From positions 124,001 to 188,000 of the forward strand of contig JABMLH010000004.1 of assembly GCA_013205085.1 (NCBI GenBank): a stretch of 64,000 nucleotides of DNA, in the 5' to 3' direction. Source of the stretch: Microbacteriaceae bacterium VKM Ac-2854 (GTDB taxonomy: Bacteria > Actinomycetota > Actinomycetes > Actinomycetales > Microbacteriaceae). This document shows positions 16,350-25,057 of the stretch, one piece after another; position 1 is the stretch's first letter, and the number at the start of each line of letters is the position of its first letter. A model generated the notes under the pieces. That model was not told the DNA's origin. It worked only from the letters and a program-made list of their open reading frames with translations, and made no database searches. The position numbers were made by a program, and so were the translations under genes.

Positions 16350-17251
16350 CCGCCGCCCCGGTTCTCAACGTCGTCGTGGTGCAGGCCGGCGAGACCCCCG
16401 CCGACCGCACGGAGGCGCTGGATGAGCTGATCGCGCTGTTCGAGCAGGCGGCGGGCCCCGAGGTCGACCTCGTGGTCTTCCCGGAGCTGTGCACCACGCC
16501 GTACTTCTGCGGCGGCACCAACGACGCCTACAAGTCGTGGGCGCAGACCATCCCGGGGCCCGACACCGAGCGCTTCGCGAGCGCGGCGAAGCGGCTGAAG
16601 ACCGGCGTCGTCTTCGGGCTCTACGAGGACGCCGGCGACGCGCAGTACAACTCGGCGGTGATGATCGACGCGAACGGCGAGCTCGTGCGCGGCACGGACA
16701 TCAACGGCGACGAGCGCTGGAGCTACCGCAAAACCTCGATCCCGAAGAACGACATCTCGGATGTGGATGAGAAGTACTTCTTCGCGCCCGGCACCGGGCC
16801 CGTGATCTTCGAGGCCTTCGGCACCCGCTTCGGCATGCTGATCTGCTACGACCGCTCCTTCCCCGAGTACTGGCTCGCCTCCCGCGCCGCCGGCGCCGAG
16901 GTGATGCTGGTGCTGGTCTCGTCGATGGGCTTTCGCGAGACGCTGTTCACCCAGGAGCTGCAGGTGCGGGGGCTCGAGACCCAGACCTGGATCATCGCGC
17001 CGAACCGCGGCGGCGTCGAGACGCTCGACGGCAAGACGGTCAGCTACTTCGGCCGCTCCTGCATCGTGGCGCCCGACGGCACGCTGATCGACACCGCCGC
17101 CCCGCACACGGCCGGCGACTCCATCGCCGCCACGATCGACATCGGCCAGGTGGCCGCCCAGCGCGCCGCTTTCCCGCTCGGTTCCGACCGTGTGCCCGGC
17201 GTGTTCCGCTACCTCGCCGAGGCGCACGCCGCCGTGCCGGTGCCGGCGTGA
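16346..17251 (+). CDS. Nitrilase-superfamily hydrolase (carbamoyl/ureido amidase-like)
   Basis: 301-aa carbon-nitrogen hydrolase. The catalytic triad is plain: Glu47 (VVFPELCT), Lys129 (SYRKTSIP) and Cys167 ([10 protein letters not shown]). Its overall pattern resembles N-carbamoylputrescine amidase and beta-ureidopropionase. Placed directly after RutA with a 4-bp overlap (ATGA), it is well suited to hydrolyse a ureido product of ring opening, but the exact substrate is inference. It is not a RutB, which belongs to the isochorismatase fold. The next gene also overlaps by 4 bp. Confidence 0.88.
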   Translation: MTAAPVLNVVVVQAGETPADRTEALDELIALFEQAAGPEVDLVVFPELCTTPYFCGGTNDAYKSWAQTIPGPDTERFASAAKRLKTGVVFGLYEDAGDAQYNSAVMIDANGELVRGTDINGDERWSYRKTSIPKNDISDVDEKYFFAPGTGPVIFEAFGTRFGMLICYDRSFPEYWLASRAAGAEVMLVLVSSMGFRETLFTQELQVRGLETQTWIIAPNRGGVETLDGKTVSYFGRSCIVAPDGTLIDTAAPHTAGDSIAATIDIGQVAAQRAAFPLGSDRVPGVFRYLAEAHAAVPVPA

Positions 17252-18873
17252 GCCACTTCGCGACGGTGCTCGCCACGATCACGCCGCAGCTCGACGGCGC
17301 GCTCGTGGCGAGCCGGGCCCGGCCGCTGCCCGCGTCGCCCTCCGCGCTGGCCGCCGAGCCCGCGCACAGCGCCCAGCTGTTCGAGCGCCTCCTCGGTGAG
17401 GCGATCGGGCCGGTCGCTCCGGTTGCGCTGCCGCCGGTGCCCGCCTCATTCGATGCGGCGAGCGCCGACGTCTCCGAACTGCTCGCCGCCTACGCCGCGG
17501 GCGTCACCACTCCAAGCGCCGTTCTCGCCGAGTTGACCCCGCTCTGGAGCGCCCCCGCGGTGTGGTCGGATGCCGTGCTGCGGCTGATCGACGGCGCCGC
17601 CGACGCCGCTGCCGAGAGCAGCGCGCGCTGGGCCGCGGGCACCGCGCGAGCGCTGGAGGGCATCCCCTTCGCCGTCAAGGACATCATCGACGTCGAGGGC
17701 GTTGTCGTCACCAGCGGATCGCTGCAGACCGGCGACCGGGTCGCCCCCGCCGACGCCACCGCGGTGGCCCGGCTGCGCGCCGCGGGCGCCATCCCCGTTT
17801 TTATGGCGGCCACCACCGAGTTCGCCTGCGGCGGCCCCGTCAGCTCGCGCTACGGCGCCGTGCGCAATCCGTGGGATCCCGAGCGCTGGACCGGCGGCTC
17901 CTCCACCGGCTCCGGATCCGCTCTGGCCGCGCGGATCGTGCCGCTCGCCCTGGGCAGCGACACCGGCGGCAGCATCCGTGTGCCCGCCGCGCTCTGCGGC
18001 ATCACCGGTATCAAGCCGACGTACGGCCTGGTGCCGCGCACCGGTGTCGCGAGCCTCTCCTGGACCCTCGATCACGTCGGGCCGATGGCCCGCAGCGCCC
18101 GCGACCTCGCCCGGGCCCTCGCCGTGCTGGCCGGCGCCGACGGCGTCGACCCGAGCAGCCACGACGCGGTGCCGCGGCTCGCCGCGGATGCCGCCCTCGT
18201 CGCCGGGCTGCGCATCGGCGTGCCCCGCGCCTGGTTCACCGAGCGCAGCGACTCCGCCGTGCTCGCCGCGTTCGAGACCGCGATCGCGACCTTCCGCGAG
18301 CTGGGCGCCGCGATCGTCGAGCTCGACTTCGACGGCATGGAGCACGTCGGCGGCCTCGCCGACATCGACGGCGAGTGCTGGACGATCTTCTACGGCGAGC
18401 TCGCCGCGAATCAGGAGGCGAACGCCGCGACCGCCGAGCTCTTCGACGACGGCACCCGCGCGCGCTTCGACCTCAGCTTCACGCCCACCGCGGCCGACTA
18501 CCTCCGTGCCCTGCGCCGGCGCCCGCTCGCGCAGCGCGCCGTGCTCCAGCGGATGGACGAGGCCGGCGTCGACGTGCTGCTCACCCCCGGCATCGGCGCC
18601 ACCGCGCCGCGCCTGGACGATCTGACCATGTCGGTCGACGGCGAGCGGTTCAACCTGCACGACGTGATCCCGCGCAACACCCGGCTGTTCGACTACCTGG
18701 GCTTCCCCGCCCTGATGATGCCGGCCGGTGTCGCGCCCGACGGCCTGCCCGTCGGCGTGCAACTCGTCGGCCGCCCCTGGCACGATCGGCTCTGCCTCTC
18801 GGCGGCGGTGGCGTTCCAGGATGCGACCTCGTTCCACCTCCGGGCGCCCGCCGCGTCCGCGTCGAAAGGCTAA
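17248..18873 (+). CDS. Amidase-signature hydrolase (AtzF/GatA-like) with N-terminal extension
   Basis: 541-aa amidase. The Ser-cisSer-Lys triad is intact: Lys144 (FAVKDIID), the Ser pair 218-219 (GGSSTGSGSA) and nucleophile Ser242 (DTGGSIRVP). About 70 residues precede the amidase fold proper. They are largely helical and resemble in position the small AtzG/DUF4089 subunit that accompanies AtzE, which suggests, as inference, a fused subunit. Relatives act on carboxybiuret, allophanate or acyl amides, all of which would fit degradation of a cyclic ureide. GTG start by 4-bp overlap with the preceding stop. Confidence 0.87.
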   Translation: MSHFATVLATITPQLDGALVASRARPLPASPSALAAEPAHSAQLFERLLGEAIGPVAPVALPPVPASFDAASADVSELLAAYAAGVTTPSAVLAELTPLWSAPAVWSDAVLRLIDGAADAAAESSARWAAGTARALEGIPFAVKDIIDVEGVVVTSGSLQTGDRVAPADATAVARLRAAGAIPVFMAATTEFACGGPVSSRYGAVRNPWDPERWTGGSSTGSGSALAARIVPLALGSDTGGSIRVPAALCGITGIKPTYGLVPRTGVASLSWTLDHVGPMARSARDLARALAVLAGADGVDPSSHDAVPRLAADAALVAGLRIGVPRAWFTERSDSAVLAAFETAIATFRELGAAIVELDFDGMEHVGGLADIDGECWTIFYGELAANQEANAATAELFDDGTRARFDLSFTPTAADYLRALRRRPLAQRAVLQRMDEAGVDVLLTPGIGATAPRLDDLTMSVDGERFNLHDVIPRNTRLFDYLGFPALMMPAGVAPDGLPVGVQLVGRPWHDRLCLSAAVAFQDATSFHLRAPAASASKG

Positions 18874-20350
18874 GCGCATCACGAGCCCCACCTCGGACGA
18901 GGCCGACGTCCAGCGTCGCGCGTGGAAGATCCTCTTCACGTCGAGCCTGAGCGTCGTCCTCGTCTTCATCAACTCCAGCGCGCTGCTGATCGCGTTGCCG
19001 CAGCTCAGCCGCGACCTCTCCGCCACCGGCGCCGAGTCCAGCTGGGTGCTGCTGTCGTACATGCTCAGCACCACCACGCTGATCCTGGTCTTCGGCCGGA
19101 TCGCCGACATCGTCGGCCGGCGCCGGCTCTACATCCTGGGCATCCTGCTGTTCCTGCTCGCCTCGCTGGCGTGCGGATTCGCGCCGAACGCCGGCCTGCT
19201 GATCGCGGCCCGGCTGGTGCAGGGCGTCGGCGCGGCCGCGATCGTGACCAACACGACGGCACTGCTGACGGATGCGTTCCCGGAGCGCACCCTGAGCCTC
19301 GGCCTCGGCCTGAACGCCACGGTCGCGGCGGTCGGTCAGGTGGTCGGGCCGCTCGTCGGCGGCGTGGTCACCGAGGCGCTCGGCTGGCGCTGGATCTTCC
19401 TCGCCGGCATCCCGATCAGCCTGGCCGGCCTGCTGTGGTCGCTGCGGCTGATCCCCCGCCGGGCCCGCCCGCGCGAACCGGAGCGGCTGGACGTGATCGG
19501 CAGCGTGCTCTCCATCGCGGCGATCGGCGCGATGGTCGCGGCCGTCTCGCTCGGCGGCGCGCTCGGCTGGACCTCGCCGCTGGTGCTCGGCACCGGCTCC
19601 ATCGCCATCGCGCTGTGCATCGTCTTCGTCTGGAGCCAGCGCGTGGTCGCGCATCCGCTGGTCGATCCCGACATCTTCCAGGACCGCGCCACCATCACGC
19701 TCTACACCTCCGCCGCGCTCTGCGCTCTGAGCAGCTACGCGCTGGTGCTGCTGGCCTCGCTCTCGTTCCAGGCGGTGGACGGGATGAGCGCGCTGGACGC
19801 GGCCGTCGCGATCCTGCCCGCGCCGCTGGGCACCACGATCGCCGCCGCCGCGGCCGGGCTGCTGGCCCGGCGGTTCCGGGCGCGAACTCTGGCCACGATC
19901 GGTATGACCCTGATCGGCTGCGGCGCGCTGCTGCTCGCGTTCAGCCTCGGCAGCGCGGCGGCCTACCCCGTCTCGGCAGCGGGCCTGGGCGCGATGGGCG
20001 CGGGCACGGGCATCTTCATGACGCCCTCGACGGCGGCGCTGATGACCCGCATTCCGGAGCGACGCCGCGGCATCGCGAACGCCATCCGCTCGGCGCTGCA
20101 GAACGCGGGCTACCTGTTCAGCACGGCGATCGGCCTGGCCATCGCGACCAGCGGGCTGACCATCGCGCAGCAGGCCGCCGCCTACAACGGCTCGCTGCTG
20201 GACCTCTCCCCCGCGGATGTGCAGGCCTTCGTCGACGGCGTGCGCACGGCCGCACTCACCTTCGCGGGCCTCGCCTTCGCCGGCGCCGCGGTGACCGGCT
20301 TCGGACCCTTCGGCGGGCCGGTCGTTGTGCCGGACCCGCGTTCCACCTGA
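18821..20350 (+). CDS. MFS transporter, DHA2 (14-segment) family
   Basis: Drug/proton antiporter-type permease of about 490-509 aa with fourteen hydrophobic segments. It has GRIADIVGRRRLYILG between segments 2 and 3 and the long second half of the DHA2 family. The start is uncertain. The nearest in-frame ATG (18821) lies inside the amidase gene and gives an Arg-rich leader. By contrast, GAAAGG at 18864-18869 sits eight bases before an in-frame ATC (18878), which would give the natural-looking N-terminus ITSPTSDEAD. Within this catabolic cluster it may export a toxic or surplus intermediate, or import an alternative substrate; direction cannot be told from sequence. Confidence 0.85.
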   Translation: MRPRSTSGRPPRPRRKAKRITSPTSDEADVQRRAWKILFTSSLSVVLVFINSSALLIALPQLSRDLSATGAESSWVLLSYMLSTTTLILVFGRIADIVGRRRLYILGILLFLLASLACGFAPNAGLLIAARLVQGVGAAAIVTNTTALLTDAFPERTLSLGLGLNATVAAVGQVVGPLVGGVVTEALGWRWIFLAGIPISLAGLLWSLRLIPRRARPREPERLDVIGSVLSIAAIGAMVAAVSLGGALGWTSPLVLGTGSIAIALCIVFVWSQRVVAHPLVDPDIFQDRATITLYTSAALCALSSYALVLLASLSFQAVDGMSALDAAVAILPAPLGTTIAAAAAGLLARRFRARTLATIGMTLIGCGALLLAFSLGSAAAYPVSAAGLGAMGAGTGIFMTPSTAALMTRIPERRRGIANAIRSALQNAGYLFSTAIGLAIATSGLTIAQQAAAYNGSLLDLSPADVQAFVDGVRTAALTFAGLAFAGAAVTGFGPFGGPVVVPDPRST

Positions 20351-20369
20351 CCGACCCTTGGGAGAAACC

Positions 20370-21017
20370 ATGACCGACACCGCCACCGACGCCACCGCCG
20401 CACACACCGACGCCACCGATTACGCCTCCGCCGGGCTCGCCGGCCACCTCGAGGCCGGCACCCGCACCGCCCTCGTGATCGTCGATCCGGTCCGCGCCTA
20501 CATCGACCCGGAGTGCCCGTTGTACGCCGGCGTCGAGGAGCCGGTCGAGCGGATGCGCGAGCTGCTCGCCGCCGCGCGCGCGGCCGGCGTCCACGTCGCG
20601 ATCACCACGATGTCGCTCTCCGCCGACGGCTCCAACGCCGGCGTGTTCTATCGCAAGGTGCCCGCGCTGAAGGCCTATCTGCCCGGCAACCCGTTCGGAG
20701 ACTTCATCGACGGCCTCGCGCCAGAGCCGCAGGACACCCTGGTGCCCAAACAGTACCCGAGCGCGTTCTTCGGCACCTCGCTCGCCGCCGGACTGCACGC
20801 GCGCGGCGTGGACACGGTGATCCTGGCCGGACTGAGCACCAGCGGCTGCATCCGCGCCACCGCGACCGACGCGATGCAGCACGGCTTCGTACCGATCGTC
20901 GCCCGCGAGGCCGTCGGCGACCGGCTGCCCAGCGTGCACGAGGCGAACCTGTTCGACATCGCCGCCAAGATCGGCGAGGTCTGGCCGATCGAGAAGGTGA
21001 CGGCTCTGTGGTCGTGA
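20370..21017 (+). CDS. Isochorismatase-fold cysteine hydrolase (N-carbamoylsarcosine amidase/maleamate amidase-like)
   Basis: 215-aa cysteine hydrolase with the triad Asp39 (LVIVDPVRAY), Lys127 (VPKQYPSAFFGT) and Cys160 (LSTSGCIRATA). The C-terminal pattern HEANLFDIAAKIGEVW is that of N-carbamoylsarcosine amidohydrolase and maleamate amidase rather than E. coli RutB. Either activity, removal of carbamoyl or amide nitrogen from a linear product, fits the pathway. The start follows GGAGAAACC and gives a Thr/Ala-rich leader of about 30 residues. Its TGA overlaps the TetR GTG. Confidence 0.9.
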   Translation: MTDTATDATAAHTDATDYASAGLAGHLEAGTRTALVIVDPVRAYIDPECPLYAGVEEPVERMRELLAAARAAGVHVAITTMSLSADGSNAGVFYRKVPALKAYLPGNPFGDFIDGLAPEPQDTLVPKQYPSAFFGTSLAAGLHARGVDTVILAGLSTSGCIRATATDAMQHGFVPIVAREAVGDRLPSVHEANLFDIAAKIGEVWPIEKVTALWS

Positions 21018-21607
21018 CCCGCGGTCGGCCACGCAGCGCGTCCTCCAGCGAGGCGATCGACGCCGCGTGCATCCGACTGCTCACCGCGGGCGAGGCGCTG
21101 ACGATCCGCGCGGTCGCCGACGCCGCCGGCGTCGGTGCCGCGACGATCTACCGCCGCTATCCCAGCCGCGAGATCCTGCTGACCGAGACGATCATCCGGC
21201 TGATGGAGCGGAGCATCCCCGCGCTGCTCGACGTGCCGATCGAGCAGGGCGTCCTCGCGCTCACGCGGGGCTGGGTGCACGCGATCGTCGCGACGCCGGT
21301 GGGCAAGGCGCTGCCCGCGATCGTCGAACTCGCCTCGCGCGACGAGCGTGTGGCGCAGGCCGTCGCCGACTGGCACACCGATCGCCGGCTGCGAGTGAAC
21401 GCCATGCTGCAGCGCGCGATGGACGCCGGCGAGCTGCGGCCCGACATCGATCTCGGCATCGCCGTCGACCTGCTCGGCGGGCCCACCTTCTACCGGCGCT
21501 TCTTCGTCTCGCTCGACATCGAATCGCCCGACTACGCGGACCGGCTCGCGCGCGAGTTCCTGCGCTGGGCGGGCTGGACCGGCTCCTCGCTAGGCTCACC
21601 GTCGTGA
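21014..21607 (+). CDS. TetR-family transcriptional regulator
   Basis: 197-aa repressor-type protein. The N-terminal helix-turn-helix is LTIRAVADAAGVGAATIYRRYPSREIL with the usual YRRYPSRE end; the C-terminal ligand domain resembles TetR_C_11. GTG start overlapping the upstream stop (GTGA); another GTG lies 6 bases upstream. It sits at the end of the ABC/rut-like cluster in the same direction, so it is probably produced with its targets and senses the substrate or a product. The palindrome at 11066-11081 is a candidate operator. Confidence 0.88.
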   Translation: MTRGRPRSASSSEAIDAACIRLLTAGEALTIRAVADAAGVGAATIYRRYPSREILLTETIIRLMERSIPALLDVPIEQGVLALTRGWVHAIVATPVGKALPAIVELASRDERVAQAVADWHTDRRLRVNAMLQRAMDAGELRPDIDLGIAVDLLGGPTFYRRFFVSLDIESPDYADRLAREFLRWAGWTGSSLGSPS

Positions 21608-22401
21608 CCGATCTCCCCGCCGCCGCCCCGAGTTGGACCGATCCGCTGCAGTACCCGAACAGCGGCTTCGCCGTCGGATTCTCGCGCCGATCGGACGCGG
21701 CGCGCCAGGTCTCCGACCTGATCCGCGCCGACATCGTGGCCGGCCGGTTCACCGGCCCGCTGCCCTACGAGTGGGAGCTGCTGACGATGTACGGCACCAC
21801 CCGCAACGTGCTGCGCGCGGCGCTGGCGCTGCTGAAGGAGCAGCGGCTGCTCACGCGCGCACCGCGTTCGGGTACCTTCGGCGTGATGCCGGTCGCCTCG
21901 GTGAGCATGGCGCGCACCTCGAAGGAGGTCACCATCTACGGCGACGCGACCGGCGGCAGCGTCTTCGATTCGCCGCGGCTGAGCATCGTGCACCTCAGCG
22001 CCCAGCTGGTCGAGGCGCCCGAGACGGTGCGCACGAATCTGCGGAGCACCGACTCGCGCGCGTTCTTCGTCGAGAGTCTGATCTCGTTCGACGGCGAGCC
22101 GAGCCGGCTGCGCACGAGTTGGGTGCCGCACGAGCGCTTCCCCGACCTGCTGGCGGCACCGCTCACCGAATACGTGCCGGACGTGCTCGCCCGCAGCCTG
22201 GGCGCCCGGACGGAGGCGCGCCGGCTGCTCTTGAGCGCGGTGAACGCCGACCAGTGGGTCGCCGACCTGCTCGACATCCAGCCCGGCATGGCCATCTTCC
22301 ACATCGAACGACTGATGTGCCTGCCCGACGGCACCCCGGTGGAGTACGGCTTCTCGCGCTACCGCGGCGACCGCGCCGTGATCGACACCCGCATCGACTG
22401 A
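21604..22401 (+). CDS. GntR-family regulator with UTRA-type ligand domain
   Basis: 265-aa regulator. A GntR winged helix (QVSDLIRADIVAGRFTGPLP, then LLTMYGTTRNVLRAALALLK) is followed by about 170 residues of UTRA/chorismate-lyase-like ligand domain ending in GTPVEYGFSRYRGDRAVIDTR, which is diagnostic of HutC-type proteins. It starts with GTG overlapping the TetR stop. A cluster carrying both a TetR and a HutC-type regulator suggests control by two signals. The dyad at 11204-11219 is a candidate site. Confidence 0.9.
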   Translation: MTDLPAAAPSWTDPLQYPNSGFAVGFSRRSDAARQVSDLIRADIVAGRFTGPLPYEWELLTMYGTTRNVLRAALALLKEQRLLTRAPRSGTFGVMPVASVSMARTSKEVTIYGDATGGSVFDSPRLSIVHLSAQLVEAPETVRTNLRSTDSRAFFVESLISFDGEPSRLRTSWVPHERFPDLLAAPLTEYVPDVLARSLGARTEARRLLLSAVNADQWVADLLDIQPGMAIFHIERLMCLPDGTPVEYGFSRYRGDRAVIDTRID

Positions 22402-22414
22402 CCGGGCCGACGCC

Positions 22415-23350
22415 CTACAGCTCCGGCCCGATGGCCGCGATCGTCCACGACGCGGCGTGCCGCTCGCCCGGGGCCAGCCGGATCAGACCGGCGCCCGAGT
22501 TGAACGCATCCGGAGCGCAGGTCATCGGCTCGACGGCGAGGCCCAGCCGGCTCTGCGCCGGCTGCTCGGGCAGATCCGCGGTGTGCACCTGCACCCACGG
22601 GCACGCCGCGTTCCAGCTCATCCGCACGCCCGACTCGTCCGGCTCGGTCAGCTCGACCGTCGCGATGCCCGCGTCGTCGCGCACGATCGCCGTGAATGCG
22701 TGATCGATGAAGGTCTGGGCGATCGCCCGCGGTTCGCGGTAGTCGAAGCCCTCGACCGCGACGTCGGCGAGCCCGACCGGGATCAGTCGATCCTCGGTCA
22801 CCGTGAGCACCTGCTCCGCCGGCAGCAGCAGCGTCCAGTCATCCACGCGGCCATCGCCGGCCACGAGGTACGGATGCGGGCCGGTGCCCCACGGCGCCAA
22901 GGTCTCGCCGGCGTTGTGGCCGGTCACCGTCTCGGTCAGGCCGTCGTCGGCCAGCGCGTAGCGCACCGTGACGTGCACCTGGTGCGGGTAACCGACCTGA
23001 GCCGGGATCTTCGCTCGGAGCACCACGCTCGCTGCGTCCTGCTCCAGCAGCTCGAAGTCCTGCCAGCCGACCAAGCCGTGCAACGCGTGGCCGCGCTTGG
23101 GCTCGGTCAGCGCGAGCAGCTGCTCCTCGCCGTCGAACGCGTAGCGACCGTCGACCACACGGTTCGGCCACGGAGCGAGCGTCGCGCCGCGGAAGTTCGG
23201 CCGCACCTCATCCGCATTGAACGGCAGCACCAGGTGCCGGCCGCGGTGCCGCAGCTCGCGCAACGAGGCGCCGACGGAGGCGATCACGGCGATGTATTCA
23301 CCGTGGCGCAGCTCGAACTGGGTGCCGGAGAGGGGTCCGTCGGTCGTCAT
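22415..23350 (-). CDS. Aldose 1-epimerase family protein
   Basis: 311-aa galactose-mutarotase-like protein that interconverts anomers of aldoses. It shows the family's conserved pieces: NRVVDGRYAFDGEEQLL, HALHGLVGWQDF (with the conserved His pair), GTGPHPYLVAG and a C-terminal GLAVEPMTCAPDAFN with the catalytic Glu. The start at MTTDGPLSG is preceded by AAGGAG with good spacing. It converges with the GntR gene and stands alone; no sugar operon is attached. Sugar specificity is not readable. Confidence 0.88.
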   Translation of the reverse strand: MTTDGPLSGTQFELRHGEYIAVIASVGASLRELRHRGRHLVLPFNADEVRPNFRGATLAPWPNRVVDGRYAFDGEEQLLALTEPKRGHALHGLVGWQDFELLEQDAASVVLRAKIPAQVGYPHQVHVTVRYALADDGLTETVTGHNAGETLAPWGTGPHPYLVAGDGRVDDWTLLLPAEQVLTVTEDRLIPVGLADVAVEGFDYREPRAIAQTFIDHAFTAIVRDDAGIATVELTEPDESGVRMSWNAACPWVQVHTADLPEQPAQSRLGLAVEPMTCAPDAFNSGAGLIRLAPGERHAASWTIAAIGPEL

Positions 23351-23388
23351 GATGCTCCTTCGCAAGGCGTTCCCGACGATGTTATCGG

Positions 23389-24447
23389 TCACATCAGATA
23401 GGCGCCGACGAGCAATTCTCCGCGGATCACGCCCAACTCGTCGACGATCCGCTCGATCAGCGCCGCTGACACGCCGGGGGCCACGAGGTCGTGCGGGCCC
23501 AGCGATTGCAGCGCACCCATCCGCAGCCGGATCACCTCCCAGCCGACCGCGCGCAGGAGCCTGTCTTTTCGCCGGTCGACGTCCTCGCGACGGCCGACGT
23601 GCTCGAGCCCGTCGCGTCCGACGGTGTCGTACTCGATCGCCACTCGCAGCTCGGCGAACACGAAGTCGGGCCAGACCTCGACGTGTTGGAAGAACGGTCG
23701 GGCGACCTTCACCGCGTTCACCTCGAAGTCGAGCTGCAGCCGGGCGGCGAGGCGTTGGCGCAGCTCCGCCTCCACCGCCGAGGCCGGTTTCGGCGCCCAC
23801 CGGCTGACGAACGCATCACCCACCGCGACAGCATCCGCCCCGGCTCGCGCGTGTCGGCAGATCACGCAGCGGCGGCCCTCGATCACCTTCTCGATCGCCG
23901 CGTCGTAGCCGCCGTGGCCCACCGGGCAGACCCAGGAGTAGCGCGCCTCTGGCCGCGTCTCCGCGGCGAGCGCCGCCCGGCGACCGGGGGCGACCAGCTC
24001 GAGCAGCTCCTCCCGGGTGATCGGCGCGCGATCCAGCCGCTCGCACAGGCGGCAGCGGTCGCCGGGGGTCAGGTGGATCGCCCGCGGATCCAGCGGATGC
24101 CCGCACGCGTACCGTCCGGGCGCGGCGGCGACCGGTGTGCGCCGCGGCACGGCGAGCGTCGCGCACTCCGGGCACCACGTGGACCGCCGCCGCGAACCGC
24201 CGGGGCGGGCGCGCTGCTCCTCCGGGGTCGCCGCGAAGCGGTGCCCCGCGTCGCAGACCCACAGCAGCAGCACCTCGGCGGCCGGCGGGATCTGGGTGAG
24301 CAGGACACCGTGGTTGAGATCGGCGTGGTACTGCCGGATCAGCACCGGATAGCGCGCCCAGGCATCCCGATACGTGCCGACGGCGTACGGCACGTCGGTG
24401 CCCTTCGACCATTGGCGGCGCGCCCACCACCTGTCCACCGTGTCCAC
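23389..24447 (-). CDS. Zinc-ribbon protein with C-terminal PD-(D/E)xK/VSR-like nuclease fold
   Basis: 352-aa protein. It has three zinc-binding treble-clef modules: C65/H69 with C92/C95, C115/H117 with C132/C135, and C174/H178 with C194/C197. Residues 225-310 look like a restriction-endonuclease fold of the VSR/DUF559 kind. They include WPDFVFAELRVAIEYDT (Asp261, Glu272, Asp274), then DRRKDRLLRAVGWEVIRLR, the same order as in DUF559 proteins. The usual catalytic E-x-K/Q is E-Y-D here, so activity is uncertain. Likely DNA-binding. It is divergent from a GIY-YIG protein that also carries zinc ribbons, across a palindromic gap. Start is GTG. Confidence 0.75.
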   Translation of the reverse strand: MDTVDRWWARRQWSKGTDVPYAVGTYRDAWARYPVLIRQYHADLNHGVLLTQIPPAAEVLLLWVCDAGHRFAATPEEQRARPGGSRRRSTWCPECATLAVPRRTPVAAAPGRYACGHPLDPRAIHLTPGDRCRLCERLDRAPITREELLELVAPGRRAALAAETRPEARYSWVCPVGHGGYDAAIEKVIEGRRCVICRHARAGADAVAVGDAFVSRWAPKPASAVEAELRQRLAARLQLDFEVNAVKVARPFFQHVEVWPDFVFAELRVAIEYDTVGRDGLEHVGRREDVDRRKDRLLRAVGWEVIRLRMGALQSLGPHDLVAPGVSAALIERIVDELGVIRGELLVGAYLM

Positions 24448-24464
24448 CCGAGCACGCTAACCCG

Positions 24465-24514
24465 GACCACCGACATCGAGCCCGCGTGCCGGTGCTCGTC
24501 GAGTGTCGGTGGTC
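24465..24514. repeat. Palindrome in the gap between the two zinc-ribbon nuclease genes
   Basis: Perfect 11-base arms GACCACCGACA (24465-24475) and TGTCGGTGGTC (24504-24514), with CGAGC/GCTCG inside. It fills most of the 85-base divergent gap, where both promoters must lie, so it may be a shared operator or a REP-like element. Confidence 0.6.
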
Positions 24515-24532
24515 GCGCGTACGGTGACCGCT

Positions 24533-25057
24533 ATGCACTGCGCCGCCTGCTCCGATCCCGTCGTTCCCGGCGCGCCGGTGCCGCTATGCGCTCGACACCT
24601 CGAACTCGCGCACGACTGGGCCGAGCGCGAACGGGAGGATGCGCTGCCCGGCCCCTGCACCGTCTGCGGCTCGCGGCTCGGCGTGCGGTTCCCCTCCGGC
24701 TGGCTCTGCGCCGTCTGCGAGTGGCGCTTCGGCGAGCAGCCCGACGCCGAGCTGCCGCCGCCGCGGGTCGACGTGGTCTACTACATCCGCTTCGACGAGC
24801 GGATCAAGATCGGCACCACCGCCAACCCGCGCCAACGGCTGGGCCGGCTCTGGCACCAGGAGTTGCTCGCGTTGGAGCGCGGCGATCGACACACGGAGCG
24901 GCGTCGGCACGAACAGTTCGGTGCGCACCGACTCGGGCACAGCGAATGGTTCGACCGGCACGAGGAACTGGACGCCCACATCCGCTCCCTCGCGCATCCC
25001 GATCCGTGGGCCCTGCACGCGCGCTGGTGCAGCGAGGCGCTGGCGCTGCGCGGCTGA
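24533..25057 (+). CDS. GIY-YIG (MUG113-type) nuclease with N-terminal zinc ribbon
   Basis: 174-aa protein. Residues 1-62 contain Cys/His pairs (C3/C6, C19/H22, C42/C45, C59/C62), suggesting two small zinc sites. Residues 80-150 match the MUG113/T5orf172 branch of GIY-YIG: VYYIRF (82-87), IKIGTT (91-96), RQRLGRLW, RRRHEQF with His126, Arg133 and the catalytic-type Glu138 in SEWF. The start is the ATG of MHCAACSD. It is divergently paired with another zinc-ribbon nuclease-like gene. The stop codon is the first unit of a 14-bp tandem array. Confidence 0.8.
   Translation: MHCAACSDPVVPGAPVPLCARHLELAHDWAEREREDALPGPCTVCGSRLGVRFPSGWLCAVCEWRFGEQPDAELPPPRVDVVYYIRFDERIKIGTTANPRQRLGRLWHQELLALERGDRHTERRRHEQFGAHRLGHSEWFDRHEELDAHIRSLAHPDPWALHARWCSEALALRG

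Noticed and set aside
20370-21017. Calling the isochorismatase-fold gene rutB.
   Set aside because: Its C-terminal HEANLFDIAAKIGEVW pattern is nearer to N-carbamoylsarcosine/maleamate amidases than to RutB, so I left it without a symbol.
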